Shown one piece after another: positions 1-7,814 of a DNA stretch of 20,432 bases. The translations under genes were made by a program, and so were the position numbers. The DNA comes from a virus. The stretch covers positions 1 through 20,432 of the IMG/VR virus record IMGVR_UViG_3300022854_000015; one strand, 5' to 3'. How positions within the stretch are numbered: position 1 is the first letter of the stretch; each line of letters starts with the position of its first letter. Below the pieces are notes generated by a model. That model searched no databases and was not told the DNA's origin. It worked only from the letters and a program-made list of their open reading frames with translations.

Positions 1-1105
1 CACCCCACCCAACATCATCGCCCGCTATCCGTAAGTTTCCTGACCCAGAATTATAACCCTGTATATCAACTAAATATTCAGTGGCAGTTACTAATGTGCC
101 GGACATAGATAAAGAGTTCCATGCCGAGTCGGGTTCTAAGTTCGTGACAGTAATGGTTGATGACGACGACAATAAATCACTCGTTGCAACTGTTGCATCT
201 TTTTCATAGCAATGGACAACCGCCTGGTTTGTCCCTGTGTTCTCTGTTACCCAGCAATATAAGTCGGCACTTGTAATTGTTCCCGCTCCGGGGGTTTCTG
301 TGTTCATTGCCCACAAAGCATAATGCCTGTAGTTCGTTATGGTTTGGCTTGACGCTCCCATTGTTTCCCTACCAAAAGATGGATCAAGAGTAACTGGATA
401 AGTGGCGTTCGCCATCCAGGCCGAATCAGCCCCAACCCACATCATCCCCCTGTCAGCGTCAATTTCTATTTCTCCCCAGACGGTATCACCATCATTGTCC
501 CAAACCTTTGGCCTATAAATATGAAATGCTTTCCCGGAACCATATATATTGTAAGTGGTATCAGCCCCCCTTATTTCAGTCTCGTTCCATTTATTCTCTG
601 CATTATAAACAGCATAAGAACCTATTACTGAATCGGGGGCGTGCCAGTTGGGATTTACTAAAATGGAATCAGGGTCTTGATAGAAAAACCTCAACCCTTT
701 GGTTTGGATATTAAATGGAATCCGATATCTGCCCTTTGGAGATTTATTCCTGATGATAGCATCGAACTCAAAGTTGTCGGCTTTATTGATATACATTCTG
801 AACCTGAAATTGTCATTACCATATAGCATATATGGATGACCGTTACGATTACCAGTTGTATAGAAGTTTGCATTGACAAGCATCCGGTCAAGTAGGTTCA
901 CCTTAAAGTAGCACTCGTCACCCCAAGCCCTCATAGTTATACCAGTAGAATCTATATCGGCGGTTAATCGTCTGCGCTTGATTTTCTGGAAATCCTCAAC
1001 CCTCGTAGTGTCATAGAGCTTATGGCGATTCATCGCAGTTCTATCCTGTGCATAGCCAATACTAACCGAACAAACAATCAGCAATAGATAGTTAATCGAC
1101 CGCAT
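1..1105 (-). CDS. Tail-fibre-like secreted protein, partial (C-terminus beyond window)
   Basis: I translated this reading frame by hand; it is open for 368 codons from an ATG at 1105 to the window edge. Residues 1-19 form a clear signal peptide (MRSINYLLL..., likely signal peptidase I cut after GYA before QD). The mature part is rich in beta-forming and aromatic residues. Around residues 205-240 it has GKAFHIYRP and then TYPVTLDPSFG, after which a region rich in Thr, Ser and Gly begins (TITNYRHYALWAMNTE, GAGTITSADLYCWV). I recall similar 'AFHIYRP...YPV.xDPTFG' stretches in phage and prophage tail-end proteins, but this is memory, not a search. The start overlaps the upstream lipoprotein gene by 14 bases, so they are probably translated together. 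A host-recognition or appendage protein is likely from position after the tail hub. The signal peptide is unexpected for a virion protein assembled in the cytoplasm. Confidence 0.7.
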   Translation of the reverse strand, partial: MRSINYLLLIVCSVSIGYAQDRTAMNRHKLYDTTRVEDFQKIKRRRLTADIDSTGITMRAWGDECYFKVNLLDRMLVNANFYTTGNRNGHPYMLYGNDNFRFRMYINKADNFEFDAIIRNKSPKGRYRIPFNIQTKGLRFFYQDPDSILVNPNWHAPDSVIGSYAVYNAENKWNETEIRGADTTYNIYGSGKAFHIYRPKVWDNDGDTVWGEIEIDADRGMMWVGADSAWMANATYPVTLDPSFGRETMGASSQTITNYRHYALWAMNTETPGAGTITSADLYCWVTENTGTNQAVVHCYEKDATVATSDLLSSSSTITVTNLEPDSAWNSLSMSGTLVTATEYLVDIQGYNSGSGNLRIAGDDVGWG

Positions 1106-1508
1106 TGAAATCCCCGATTGGTGATGGGGCTGTAATGTCAGCCCATTGTAGCTCGATTATATTTGACAACCCAGACCAATTCGGCTTTTCATCGGCTGTT
1201 TTTATAGCAAAGTAATAAGGCACGCCTGTTTCAATTTCTATCTCAACAGTCAAGGTATCATTCACCAAGGGTGCCCATGAGGGTTGTTCTGTAACAAGCG
1301 CACAACCATCCCAATCAGTTGCTAAGAGAACAGGATCTTGAGCCATTCGGATCTGTATTTTGTCAGCCTGGCCTACTGTCCCATCATCCCCGGCAGCCGT
1401 ATAACTAAACTGCTGTGTTATTGTTACCGGATCAGAATCTACTGGCACACAGCCAGCAACCAACAGCATCAAGATTAACACTAAGCTACTTTTTAATAGA
1501 TTGATCAT
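1092..1508 (-). CDS. Lipoprotein with one fibronectin type III-like domain
   Basis: A 138-residue protein. The start chosen is ATG 1508, preceded by GAGGTG; an in-frame GTG at 1520 is possible. Residues 1-20 form a lipoprotein signal with lipobox L-V-A-G-C (Cys20), so the protein should be lipid-anchored in the envelope. Residues about 30-125 match the pattern of a fibronectin III-type unit common in surface proteins of FCB-group and candidate-phylum bacteria: AAGDDGTVGQADKIQIRMA, a W..A..V segment, then YYFAIKTADEKPNWSGLSNI. The last residues, ITAPSPIGDFNAVD, look like the linker that normally opens a next domain, but the protein stops there. It overlaps the upstream gene by 23 bases and the downstream gene by 14. 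Role unknown; an outer-membrane or surface function, or an outer spanin, is conceivable. Confidence 0.75.
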   Translation of the reverse strand: MINLLKSSLVLILMLLVAGCVPVDSDPVTITQQFSYTAAGDDGTVGQADKIQIRMAQDPVLLATDWDGCALVTEQPSWAPLVNDTLTVEIEIETGVPYYFAIKTADEKPNWSGLSNIIELQWADITAPSPIGDFNAVD

Positions 1509-1803
1509 ACAACACCTCACGTTTTACAATTTGTCCAACCATTGAATCTTTTACATGATAAATAACAACCATACTAAGATCAGGAGAAATCCACTGTTGC
1601 GCCCCGGATTTCAATAGCCCGGTTTCCTGATCATAAGTTGGCCACTGTGGATATTCTTTAATCTCAAGTATTTGTTCTGTAGTGTACCCTTTAAGCATCA
1701 AGCGGTTGACAACTTTGTTTAAGCTATCACCGCCTGCAAAACTGATATTTGCCATCAAAAGAAGTGAGACAAATAATATTAAAAACGTTTTAATTATCGA
1801 CAT
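1486..1803 (-). CDS. Small secreted protein, unknown function
   Basis: A 105-residue protein starting at ATG 1803, five bases after a CGGAG ribosome-binding sequence; a longer in-frame extension to 1866 lacks such support and would run deep into the previous gene. Residues 1-23 form a signal peptide (MSIIKTFLILFVSLLLMAN..., likely cut after SFA). The mature protein has a short helix-forming part (SLNKVVNRLMLKGYTTEQILEI), a polar middle, and a C-terminal pair of beta strands (MVVIYHV then IVKREVLYD). The last element resembles one in the small lipoprotein at 19744-19971. It overlaps the upstream membrane protein by 14 bases. I do not recognise the family. Location beside a membrane protein and a lipoprotein suggests an envelope function during lysis or host modification. 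Confidence 0.65.
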   Translation of the reverse strand: MSIIKTFLILFVSLLLMANISFAGGDSLNKVVNRLMLKGYTTEQILEIKEYPQWPTYDQETGLLKSGAQQWISPDLSMVVIYHVKDSMVGQIVKREVLYDQSIKK

Positions 1804-2086
1804 GAATACTCCGATCATTGACATGATCATCAAAGCGGTCAATTTTCTTTTGCATCTTAATACCATTGATGATCAGTGAAGAGTCAACCCAATATTGTCC
1901 TTTCATTTCATCCCGGAGTTGGCCAACCTCAGTAATCAGGGTATCTATTTTCTGAGTATGGCTTTTATCATTTTCAGTCAAACCAGACCAAGCCAGACCG
2001 ACCAGAGTAGTTAAAAGCAATAATAACATAACCCCGGCCCCGCTCAATACCATCGAAACACTAATTGACTCACCTTTTAATGTCAT
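1790..2086 (-). CDS. Single-pass membrane protein with C-terminal coiled coil (holin- or spanin-like topology)
   Basis: A 98-residue protein, ATG at 2086 preceded by AAGGG at seven bases. Residues about 10-34 form one strongly hydrophobic membrane segment (GAGVMLLLLLTTLVGLAW). The rest is charged and amphipathic with heptad-like spacing (KIDTLITEVGQLRDEMKG, then GIKMQKKIDRFDDHV), which suggests a coiled coil outside the membrane. This topology fits an inner-membrane spanin subunit, a hemolysin XhlA-like protein, or a small holin-associated protein. Its place right after the tail hub gene and before a secreted protein and a lipoprotein makes a lysis or envelope role reasonable. No lysin is visible in this window, so the assignment stays open. 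Confidence 0.7.
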   Translation of the reverse strand: MTLKGESISVSMVLSGAGVMLLLLLTTLVGLAWSGLTENDKSHTQKIDTLITEVGQLRDEMKGQYWVDSSLIINGIKMQKKIDRFDDHVNDRSIHVDN

Positions 2087-2098
2087 AATATACCCTTA

Positions 2099-4510
2099 TT
2101 AAAATAACTCGATTGCTGTGAGCTTGGTTGTGTCCTCGAGTTGTGTTAATGAAATAACTAAGAATTGCTTTCCTGCCCAGCTTGTCCCATATAATTTTAA
2201 ATGAGGATCAATATCCGAACTTAACTCTATCCAATCACCTATTTCAACATCAGCCCCGGTGTAACCTAAAGAGGTGAACTCAATTATATTATGCCGATTT
2301 GACCAAATGCCATCTGTCCCAACGAGGAAAGAGGCAACTGCGGCGGCTGATGTTCCATTTATATTTTTCCATTCAGCTTTGTATGTCCTGGTGCCATGAG
2401 CAGTCACAGAGGTTGAATCCACCACGTTGTTGCTGTCCCTGTACTTGCCGTATTCCTGCTGCCATCGGCTCTTGTAAGTGATGTCATTGTAGAGTTTTGG
2501 TTCTTTATAATAACGAAGCGATTTTCCCTTGATATGTGAATATGGGAAAATTACAGGATGACTCCCTCGGGCCGCTGTGGTTGGGGTTGTATCAGAAAGA
2601 TCAATCAGCTTTGCTTTGTTAGCACTTGAATAGAAAAACATGAACGTTGATTGCTCTACTAATTCCCTGATTGCAGAGTTTGAATCTTTTGTATTTCCTG
2701 AATGATAGTTAGCCCTTGATTCGATAGCTGATTCAGCCGCAATGAATGAGGGCATATCAATATCAGCATCTACTAACCCAATTTCATCCCTGAGAATAGA
2801 TTCAATAATCCCAGCAGGGTCTTTAATCATATCACTAGCCGCATAAGAACTTGAACGGCCTGTTATCCATGATCCGTATTCACGACCTTCGCACGCAACA
2901 AAAAAAGTATCAGGCTTGGCAACTATGGTAAAATCGGCCCTAACCCTTAACTCATGTATGTAAAATATATCTTGATTTCCAGGGATTGAATCTTCTGTTG
3001 GACTGCCAGCAGCAGCCGACATCTGAACAATTAAAACTACTGGATATTCTTTGTCTGCAACTCGAACGGATTCATACCCGTTCAGCCAGTGCCAAGCAAT
3101 TAGATTCCCTGATGTTATATTTATCGAATTGAATGTTGTACCATTAAGAGTTGATATCGTACCAAGTGCGCTGCGGTCGGCATCATCAGGTCCCCATATC
3201 ATTGCTAGTTCTACGTTAGAACCGTACGCTACAGCGACCGACGCACCAAGTGTAACTTTAATTTCAGCATTTAGATCTGTAATTTCCCCAATCTGGTTAT
3301 CAATATTATTGCCAGTCGCATAATTATCTAACGATACCAACCCCTGTGCGAAGATGCCCGAGGCTGTTCCATCTAATCTTTCCTTGACAGTTGCCTTATC
3401 CGAATCATCTTGATTTGAAACAAGTGGGCTGGCTGTTGTATATGATGCAACTTGTGACGTATAGGAGCCGGATTCCGTTGCTACAAAAGTAGCCGTTACA
3501 TCAAACAATGTCCCTGCACCAGCCGAACCTACAACCACGTATTCGCCATTATAATTTGTAGTCCCTGAAATAGTTACATATTCGCCAATGGCGAGACCTG
3601 ATGGACTTGCAGATGCCGTAAATCTGATTTTCCCGCTGCCTATGTCTGTTACTGTATCAAATGTCTTAACTATTTTGCAAATTCTATTTGTGCCGATTGA
3701 ATCCTCTGAAGTGTCCCCGATAAAATTTCCTACTGGATATAGATAGGCTCTCGCTGTTAAATTTGCTACAATAGCAAGAGCAGAGCTAGCAGTTAATGTT
3801 GCTGATAAATACTGAATCGGTTCTGGCAACCCGGATACTTTGGCGAATATTTTCGTTATAGCATTTAAAGCATGGTCGGCCACAACAGTTGCCGGATATT
3901 GTTCTACCCAATCATATAGTAATGCAACAGCTAAACCAGTATCAGTGGTAGCATCAAAAGTTTTTATGAAATCACCATAAACAATAGGTATTAGTTTATC
4001 CCTGTTTTCTACTGGCGTGGAAGATATCTCTTGGCCTAGCAGTGTTTGTGGTAGATCAACAATATTGATCTTGCTTTTGTCTATAACACTCAAACGAATA
4101 TAATCACTATTTATGGTTGGGGGAGTTATTACTATCCCAATGAACCGCACTAAGCAATCAGATAAAGAAGTAACATTACTACCAGCTGCTAAATAGACAG
4201 TCACAACACCATTGAGAATATCGTCCCATTCATCGGATAGCATCGCCCCTGTGCCAAGATAATCAGCGTTTAATAAGTTGATCGCTACAGTTGAGAGTTT
4301 CCATGTCCGTCTATACGGGTCAATTGATTGCGTAATTGATATACCTGACCTGTCCTTTGGCAATAGAGGATAAACATAGCCATCAGTCAAGTTCATATCA
4401 ATGTCAGAGAATAGCCAGGTTGTTCCCCCAGAGACAAGTTTTACAATTATATGCCGGACGGCCCCTGTATTGTTTTGCTGGCTTTGAAACTCTGTTGGGC
4501 GGGTTAGCAT
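2099..4510 (-). CDS. Tail hub / tail tip protein
   Basis: An 803-residue protein. ATG 4510 shares one base with the stop of the upstream gene (TGATG), which decides this start over the TTG one codon earlier. The N-terminal part is beta-rich and contains SIDPYRRTWKLST and, near residue 172, KLIPIVYGDF, a motif type I associate with phage tail hub proteins. Residues about 288-352 form an extra beta unit with VTISGTTNYNGEYVV and ATESGSY, which looks like an inserted domain. The middle and C-terminal parts include a helical RELVEQSTFMFFYS segment and end in GDWIELSSDIDPHLKLYG...GKQFLVISL, typical of hub/tail-associated proteins in which a strand-rich C-terminus closes the ring. Position after tape measure and distal tail genes supports a Tal/gp27-like hub at the tail tip. 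No peptidase motif is recognised. Confidence 0.7.
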   Translation of the reverse strand: MLTRPTEFQSQQNNTGAVRHIIVKLVSGGTTWLFSDIDMNLTDGYVYPLLPKDRSGISITQSIDPYRRTWKLSTVAINLLNADYLGTGAMLSDEWDDILNGVVTVYLAAGSNVTSLSDCLVRFIGIVITPPTINSDYIRLSVIDKSKINIVDLPQTLLGQEISSTPVENRDKLIPIVYGDFIKTFDATTDTGLAVALLYDWVEQYPATVVADHALNAITKIFAKVSGLPEPIQYLSATLTASSALAIVANLTARAYLYPVGNFIGDTSEDSIGTNRICKIVKTFDTVTDIGSGKIRFTASASPSGLAIGEYVTISGTTNYNGEYVVVGSAGAGTLFDVTATFVATESGSYTSQVASYTTASPLVSNQDDSDKATVKERLDGTASGIFAQGLVSLDNYATGNNIDNQIGEITDLNAEIKVTLGASVAVAYGSNVELAMIWGPDDADRSALGTISTLNGTTFNSINITSGNLIAWHWLNGYESVRVADKEYPVVLIVQMSAAAGSPTEDSIPGNQDIFYIHELRVRADFTIVAKPDTFFVACEGREYGSWITGRSSSYAASDMIKDPAGIIESILRDEIGLVDADIDMPSFIAAESAIESRANYHSGNTKDSNSAIRELVEQSTFMFFYSSANKAKLIDLSDTTPTTAARGSHPVIFPYSHIKGKSLRYYKEPKLYNDITYKSRWQQEYGKYRDSNNVVDSTSVTAHGTRTYKAEWKNINGTSAAAVASFLVGTDGIWSNRHNIIEFTSLGYTGADVEIGDWIELSSDIDPHLKLYGTSWAGKQFLVISLTQLEDTTKLTAIELF

Positions 4511-5283
4511 CAATAAGTCTCTTTTTGTGGGATAAACGGTAACTCAATTAAACTAAATGAAGGTTTATATATTTCATGAGATATCTCACCCCGAGAAAGA
4601 TCATCTGAGCCAAACCTAACCAGCCTTGTTGTTTCACCAGATTCAACAACAAGCAAGGGAAGTAATCGCCCCCGGCTATCGTCAAAGGCGGCCTTGAGTG
4701 CTGTATAGTCAGTATCATCTATCAGATAATTACGAGGCAAGATTGTTCGTGAATTACTATTAACCCCTCTGATAAACTCACGACCACCACCAGCAAGACT
4801 CACATTATTATAATATCTGGTTATATCGTTTCGGGGGAGTTGTGATGATTTAACAATTGTACTTTTCTTAAACAGCCAAATTGCGCTGTGTTTCCACAGG
4901 GTAACATGTCCCCCTACAAAATGCGAATAGAAACCCCAGTACCGCTTTGATACTGGTGTTATGTCACTGAATTGTGGATATCCCCCACTCATGGCAACTG
5001 TTGCGTGGGATGTTACAGCAGTATAGGCTCCATCGTCATTATCGTCTGAAAAAATATTGTAAGACCCGGTTGCTGATTTTATCCAACCGCCAACGGCATC
5101 TATAGTTTTAGCCTCACCCAAGTCTATTGTTACGGTTTGTGCGTCTCCAGTAGTTGGGAGCCAAGTTGTATCTGGGTTATTATCAATAAGGTTTTCTCTA
5201 GGATGCCCGGCTGTCTCGGATTCAACCCAAGTAATCTCAGCCTTTAACATTTGGCCCAAGGTATATAAATTAAGCGAAGGCAA
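4510..5283 (-). CDS. Distal tail protein with F5/8 type C (discoidin)-like domain
   Basis: A protein of about 257 residues located between tape measure and tail hub, where siphoviruses keep the distal tail (Dit) protein. The start is uncertain: TTG 5283 follows a run of eight G about five bases upstream and overlaps the tape measure by 14 bases; GTG 5313 and ATG 5250 are alternatives. Residues about 25-75 (from TTG 5283) have the discoidin-like pattern HPRENLIDNNPDTTW, then VTIDLGEAKTIDAVGGW, known in carbohydrate-binding F5/8 type C domains. The rest contains PRNDITRYYNN, RLLPLLVVESGET and a C-terminal SFSLIELPFI, beta-rich. A sugar-binding role in first contact with the host surface is inferred. 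The stop shares one base with the hub gene start. Confidence 0.65.
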   Translation of the reverse strand: MPSLNLYTLGQMLKAEITWVESETAGHPRENLIDNNPDTTWLPTTGDAQTVTIDLGEAKTIDAVGGWIKSATGSYNIFSDDNDDGAYTAVTSHATVAMSGGYPQFSDITPVSKRYWGFYSHFVGGHVTLWKHSAIWLFKKSTIVKSSQLPRNDITRYYNNVSLAGGGREFIRGVNSNSRTILPRNYLIDDTDYTALKAAFDDSRGRLLPLLVVESGETTRLVRFGSDDLSRGEISHEIYKPSFSLIELPFIPQKETY

Positions 5284-7393
5284 TAGTTCCCCCCCCTGTA
5301 TTGTTTTGAGCACCCATTAATATTCTACTCGCACCATTCAGGATAGAATTTTCAAAGGCTGGAATAAGTGTTTCGGTTACAAACTGCTCTGAACCAATAA
5401 CATCACCGCTGATGTTTACAGATATAGAGGCCGGGGCAGGAGCCGAAAGACTACCGCTGTCATTAAAACCGCCAGCACCACCAACCCCTAATTGCCCCCC
5501 CCCACTAAAGCCGCCTTGGAGTGAATCAACCCCGGTGCCAGCTGCCCTTAACGTTGTTGCCGCTGCATAGACGGCTGTGGCTCCTGCGATACTTGCCGCC
5601 GCAGATAACCCAAGTGATGCCGCCGCCATCGCCGCCGCCATATCCCAATAAGCTGATGCCGCAATAGTTGCTGATGCCGCTTGCGCTGCGTTTGAAGTCG
5701 ATGCAACAACACCCGCCGCCGCCAATGCCAAAGTTGCCGCCACTTGTGAGGTGAGGACTGTTGTAGCCGTTACAGTGGTAGCTATATATTCAACAAGGGC
5801 TTTGATCGCGATACCAACGAGGCTTTTCACTATTGAAATCCCGATCTCTTTAAATGCTTTTTTCATTACATCTTTCAGAGATTTCATATTGGTTAAAGTA
5901 GCTACAAAGAAATCTTGCAATAATCGGGTTGTTGAGCCGACAACGATTTCCCATTTTCTTAGCCAATCCTCTGAAACCTGTTCCTGAACTCGGGCTGATA
6001 AGTCAGCCATTTCCTGATTGAACAATTCCTCAGATTCCAATAATAATTGGTGAGTTAGTTCAGCATCAACTAGCTTTGACTCTCCAATAAGTCTGCGGCG
6101 TTCAGCGGCCTCTTGTTCGAGAATCTCCAACTCATACTCATAATCTGACATCATGGCCAGCCTAACCTCGTTGGTCTGCTGGATCAGTTCTGTTCTTGCT
6201 TCATTAACTCTTTCCGCCGCACTAACTACCCTTGCCATATGTTCCTCTAGTAGCTTTTCATCTTCCTTCATATCGTCCTGGTCTATAAAGGATATTGATG
6301 GCAGTTGTTGTGTAACCAATTTAGTAAGCTCAATATTCTCTGCGATGATTTCACCTAACCGTTCCGCCTTGGTTTTTTGTTCCTCAAGTCTGTCATTTGC
6401 GTTCTTAACAGCGGGGTCAAGTCTCTCTTGAGCTATTGCCCATTGGTTAGTATTATCGCCGACAACCCCGGTCAAGTCAGTGAAGGCCATAAAGTCATTT
6501 AATGCTAAGTCAGGGGCACCGATATTTTTCAAAGCCTCTTTGAAATCTTCAATGGAAATTAAACCCTCACCAAGGCTTTTCATTAGCTCGTTAATTTCAT
6601 CTGTCCAGAGTGAAGTTGCCTCTGCCGTGTTAGTCAATTCGGTCTCTGCCCCAGAGAGGAAATCAGATAATGTCTCAAAAGCATCTAAGACATCAGCCGC
6701 AACCCCAACTATTGCAATAAAGGATTCAAGGACTGCCTCAAGGGCTGGCTGTAATAGTCTAAATATATCCTCTTTCAGATCTCCTATCCGTTCGCTCAAT
6801 ACTTCCATTCTAACAGCAAAAGAGCCAGCAACATCTTGAGCCGCTCCACCAAACTTTTGATTGATCTGTTCAATAGCCGCCGCAAACTTTTCATTTTTTG
6901 GGATAGCTTCATCAATGATAATACCATATCGGGACAGCGTGCCTGTATAACCAACCTGGGCTTTCGATATCAAATCAACCGCTGATTCAAGAGATATACC
7001 AGAACCGACAGCCAGATCAGTTGCTACTTTCATGGATTCTTTAGCATCATCTATTGACGCACCAAAATCAACAAACCTCTGGATTCCCTTGGCAACAACT
7101 TCATCAGAAACACCTGTCAATGTCTGCATTTCATCAGCAAACTTTCTGATCTTTGCTATCCCTGAATCAACCTCGATGTTGTGCCTCTTGAGTGATCCGG
7201 CCACAGCAAGCCATTGCTTTTCACTCTCTGCCCCAACTTGTGTAATATCTACCAGGACATCAAGACCAATCTTGAGGGCGGCGATGGCGGCGGCAACTGC
7301 GGCTATATTCTTAACTGCCCCCTGAAAAGCCGCTGATGATTTATCTTTTGCATTGATGATAATATTAACGTTCTTGGTTGTGGTATCACCCAT
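5270..7393 (-). CDS. Tail tape measure protein
   Basis: A 707-residue protein with the composition of a tape measure: long helical, Ala-rich and coiled stretches. The N-terminal part (NVNIIINAKDKSSAAFQGAV) is like the start of many phage tape measures that have a 'KDKASA' type element. Residues about 100-210 contain the helical VSDEVVAKGIQRFVDFG and SAVDLISKAQVG region seen in many phage tape measures. Residues about 360-490 are strongly charged coiled coil (EEQKTKAERLGEII; EYELEILEQEAAERRR). Residues about 515-620 are hydrophobic and Ala-rich, then a Gly-rich stretch (GGFSGGGQLGVGGAGGF). The start ATG 7393 overlaps the frameshifted chaperone by eight bases, the usual G/GT-tape measure arrangement. 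At about 0.15 nm per residue it would set a tail near 105 nm; that is inference. Confidence 0.88.
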   Translation of the reverse strand: MGDTTTKNVNIIINAKDKSSAAFQGAVKNIAAVAAAIAALKIGLDVLVDITQVGAESEKQWLAVAGSLKRHNIEVDSGIAKIRKFADEMQTLTGVSDEVVAKGIQRFVDFGASIDDAKESMKVATDLAVGSGISLESAVDLISKAQVGYTGTLSRYGIIIDEAIPKNEKFAAAIEQINQKFGGAAQDVAGSFAVRMEVLSERIGDLKEDIFRLLQPALEAVLESFIAIVGVAADVLDAFETLSDFLSGAETELTNTAEATSLWTDEINELMKSLGEGLISIEDFKEALKNIGAPDLALNDFMAFTDLTGVVGDNTNQWAIAQERLDPAVKNANDRLEEQKTKAERLGEIIAENIELTKLVTQQLPSISFIDQDDMKEDEKLLEEHMARVVSAAERVNEARTELIQQTNEVRLAMMSDYEYELEILEQEAAERRRLIGESKLVDAELTHQLLLESEELFNQEMADLSARVQEQVSEDWLRKWEIVVGSTTRLLQDFFVATLTNMKSLKDVMKKAFKEIGISIVKSLVGIAIKALVEYIATTVTATTVLTSQVAATLALAAAGVVASTSNAAQAASATIAASAYWDMAAAMAAASLGLSAAASIAGATAVYAAATTLRAAGTGVDSLQGGFSGGGQLGVGGAGGFNDSGSLSAPAPASISVNISGDVIGSEQFVTETLIPAFENSILNGASRILMGAQNNTGGGTIAFA

Positions 7394-7814
7394 TTATTCC
7401 AACTTTCGATTTGTGGCAAAGATCAAGTTCTAAGGCTATGATATCGCAAGCATCAACCCAAATGTTTGGCAGATCAAAATATTCATCGGGTGTTCTGATT
7501 CTCCGATATCCATCAGTTGAGTTGTAAAGTCTGATCAGCATATTATATTCTGTTTCTACTATCCCATAAGGGCAAACGTTAAACTGTTTAAGACAGTTTA
7601 CAATTGGTGATTTCTTTTTGTCTGGTTCTGATTTTTGCACATACTCGACGATATCCCACCATGAATCTTTGGTAACTGTTAGGGTCTTGACTCCCGGCCA
7701 TACAGCCTCTAAAGATTCGGAACCTTTTGTGAAGCATTGGGTGAATCCTTTACCGATCCCGCAGTCTTCGTGACTTCCGCTGCCGAGGACTGCGATGCCG
7801 ACAGCGAGCCGGAG
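7386..7814 (-). CDS. Tail assembly chaperone, downstream (gpT-like) part made by -1 frameshift
   Basis: This frame is open from just upstream of base 7814 to the stop at 7386 and is read after a -1 slip at 7814-7820, giving a fusion of 105 + 142 = 247 residues with the upstream chaperone. Its early part overlaps the end of the upstream frame (to 7709). After that it is protein-like without overlap, for example DSWWDIVEYVQKSEPDKKK, NVCPYGIVETEYNMLIRLY and YFDLPNIWVDACDIIALELD. An in-frame GTG at 7640 exists but has no convincing ribosome-binding sequence. In lambda-like phages the G and GT products bind tape measure and tube protein and are absent from the virion. The position directly before the tape measure gene supports the same role. 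Confidence 0.8.
   Translation of the reverse strand, partial: LRLAVGIAVLGSGSHEDCGIGKGFTQCFTKGSESLEAVWPGVKTLTVTKDSWWDIVEYVQKSEPDKKKSPIVNCLKQFNVCPYGIVETEYNMLIRLYNSTDGYRRIRTPDEYFDLPNIWVDACDIIALELDLCHKSKVGING

Noticed and set aside
6153-6839. Two Ser-rich plus-strand frames (92 and 119 codons).
   Set aside because: They are antisense to the coiled-coil part of the tape measure; low complexity comes from the reverse of Glu/Ala codons.
7386-7640. The downstream chaperone part as an independent gene from GTG 7640.
   Set aside because: The frame is open much further upstream to the slippery site, codes for protein-like sequence there, and the GTG lacks a ribosome-binding sequence.
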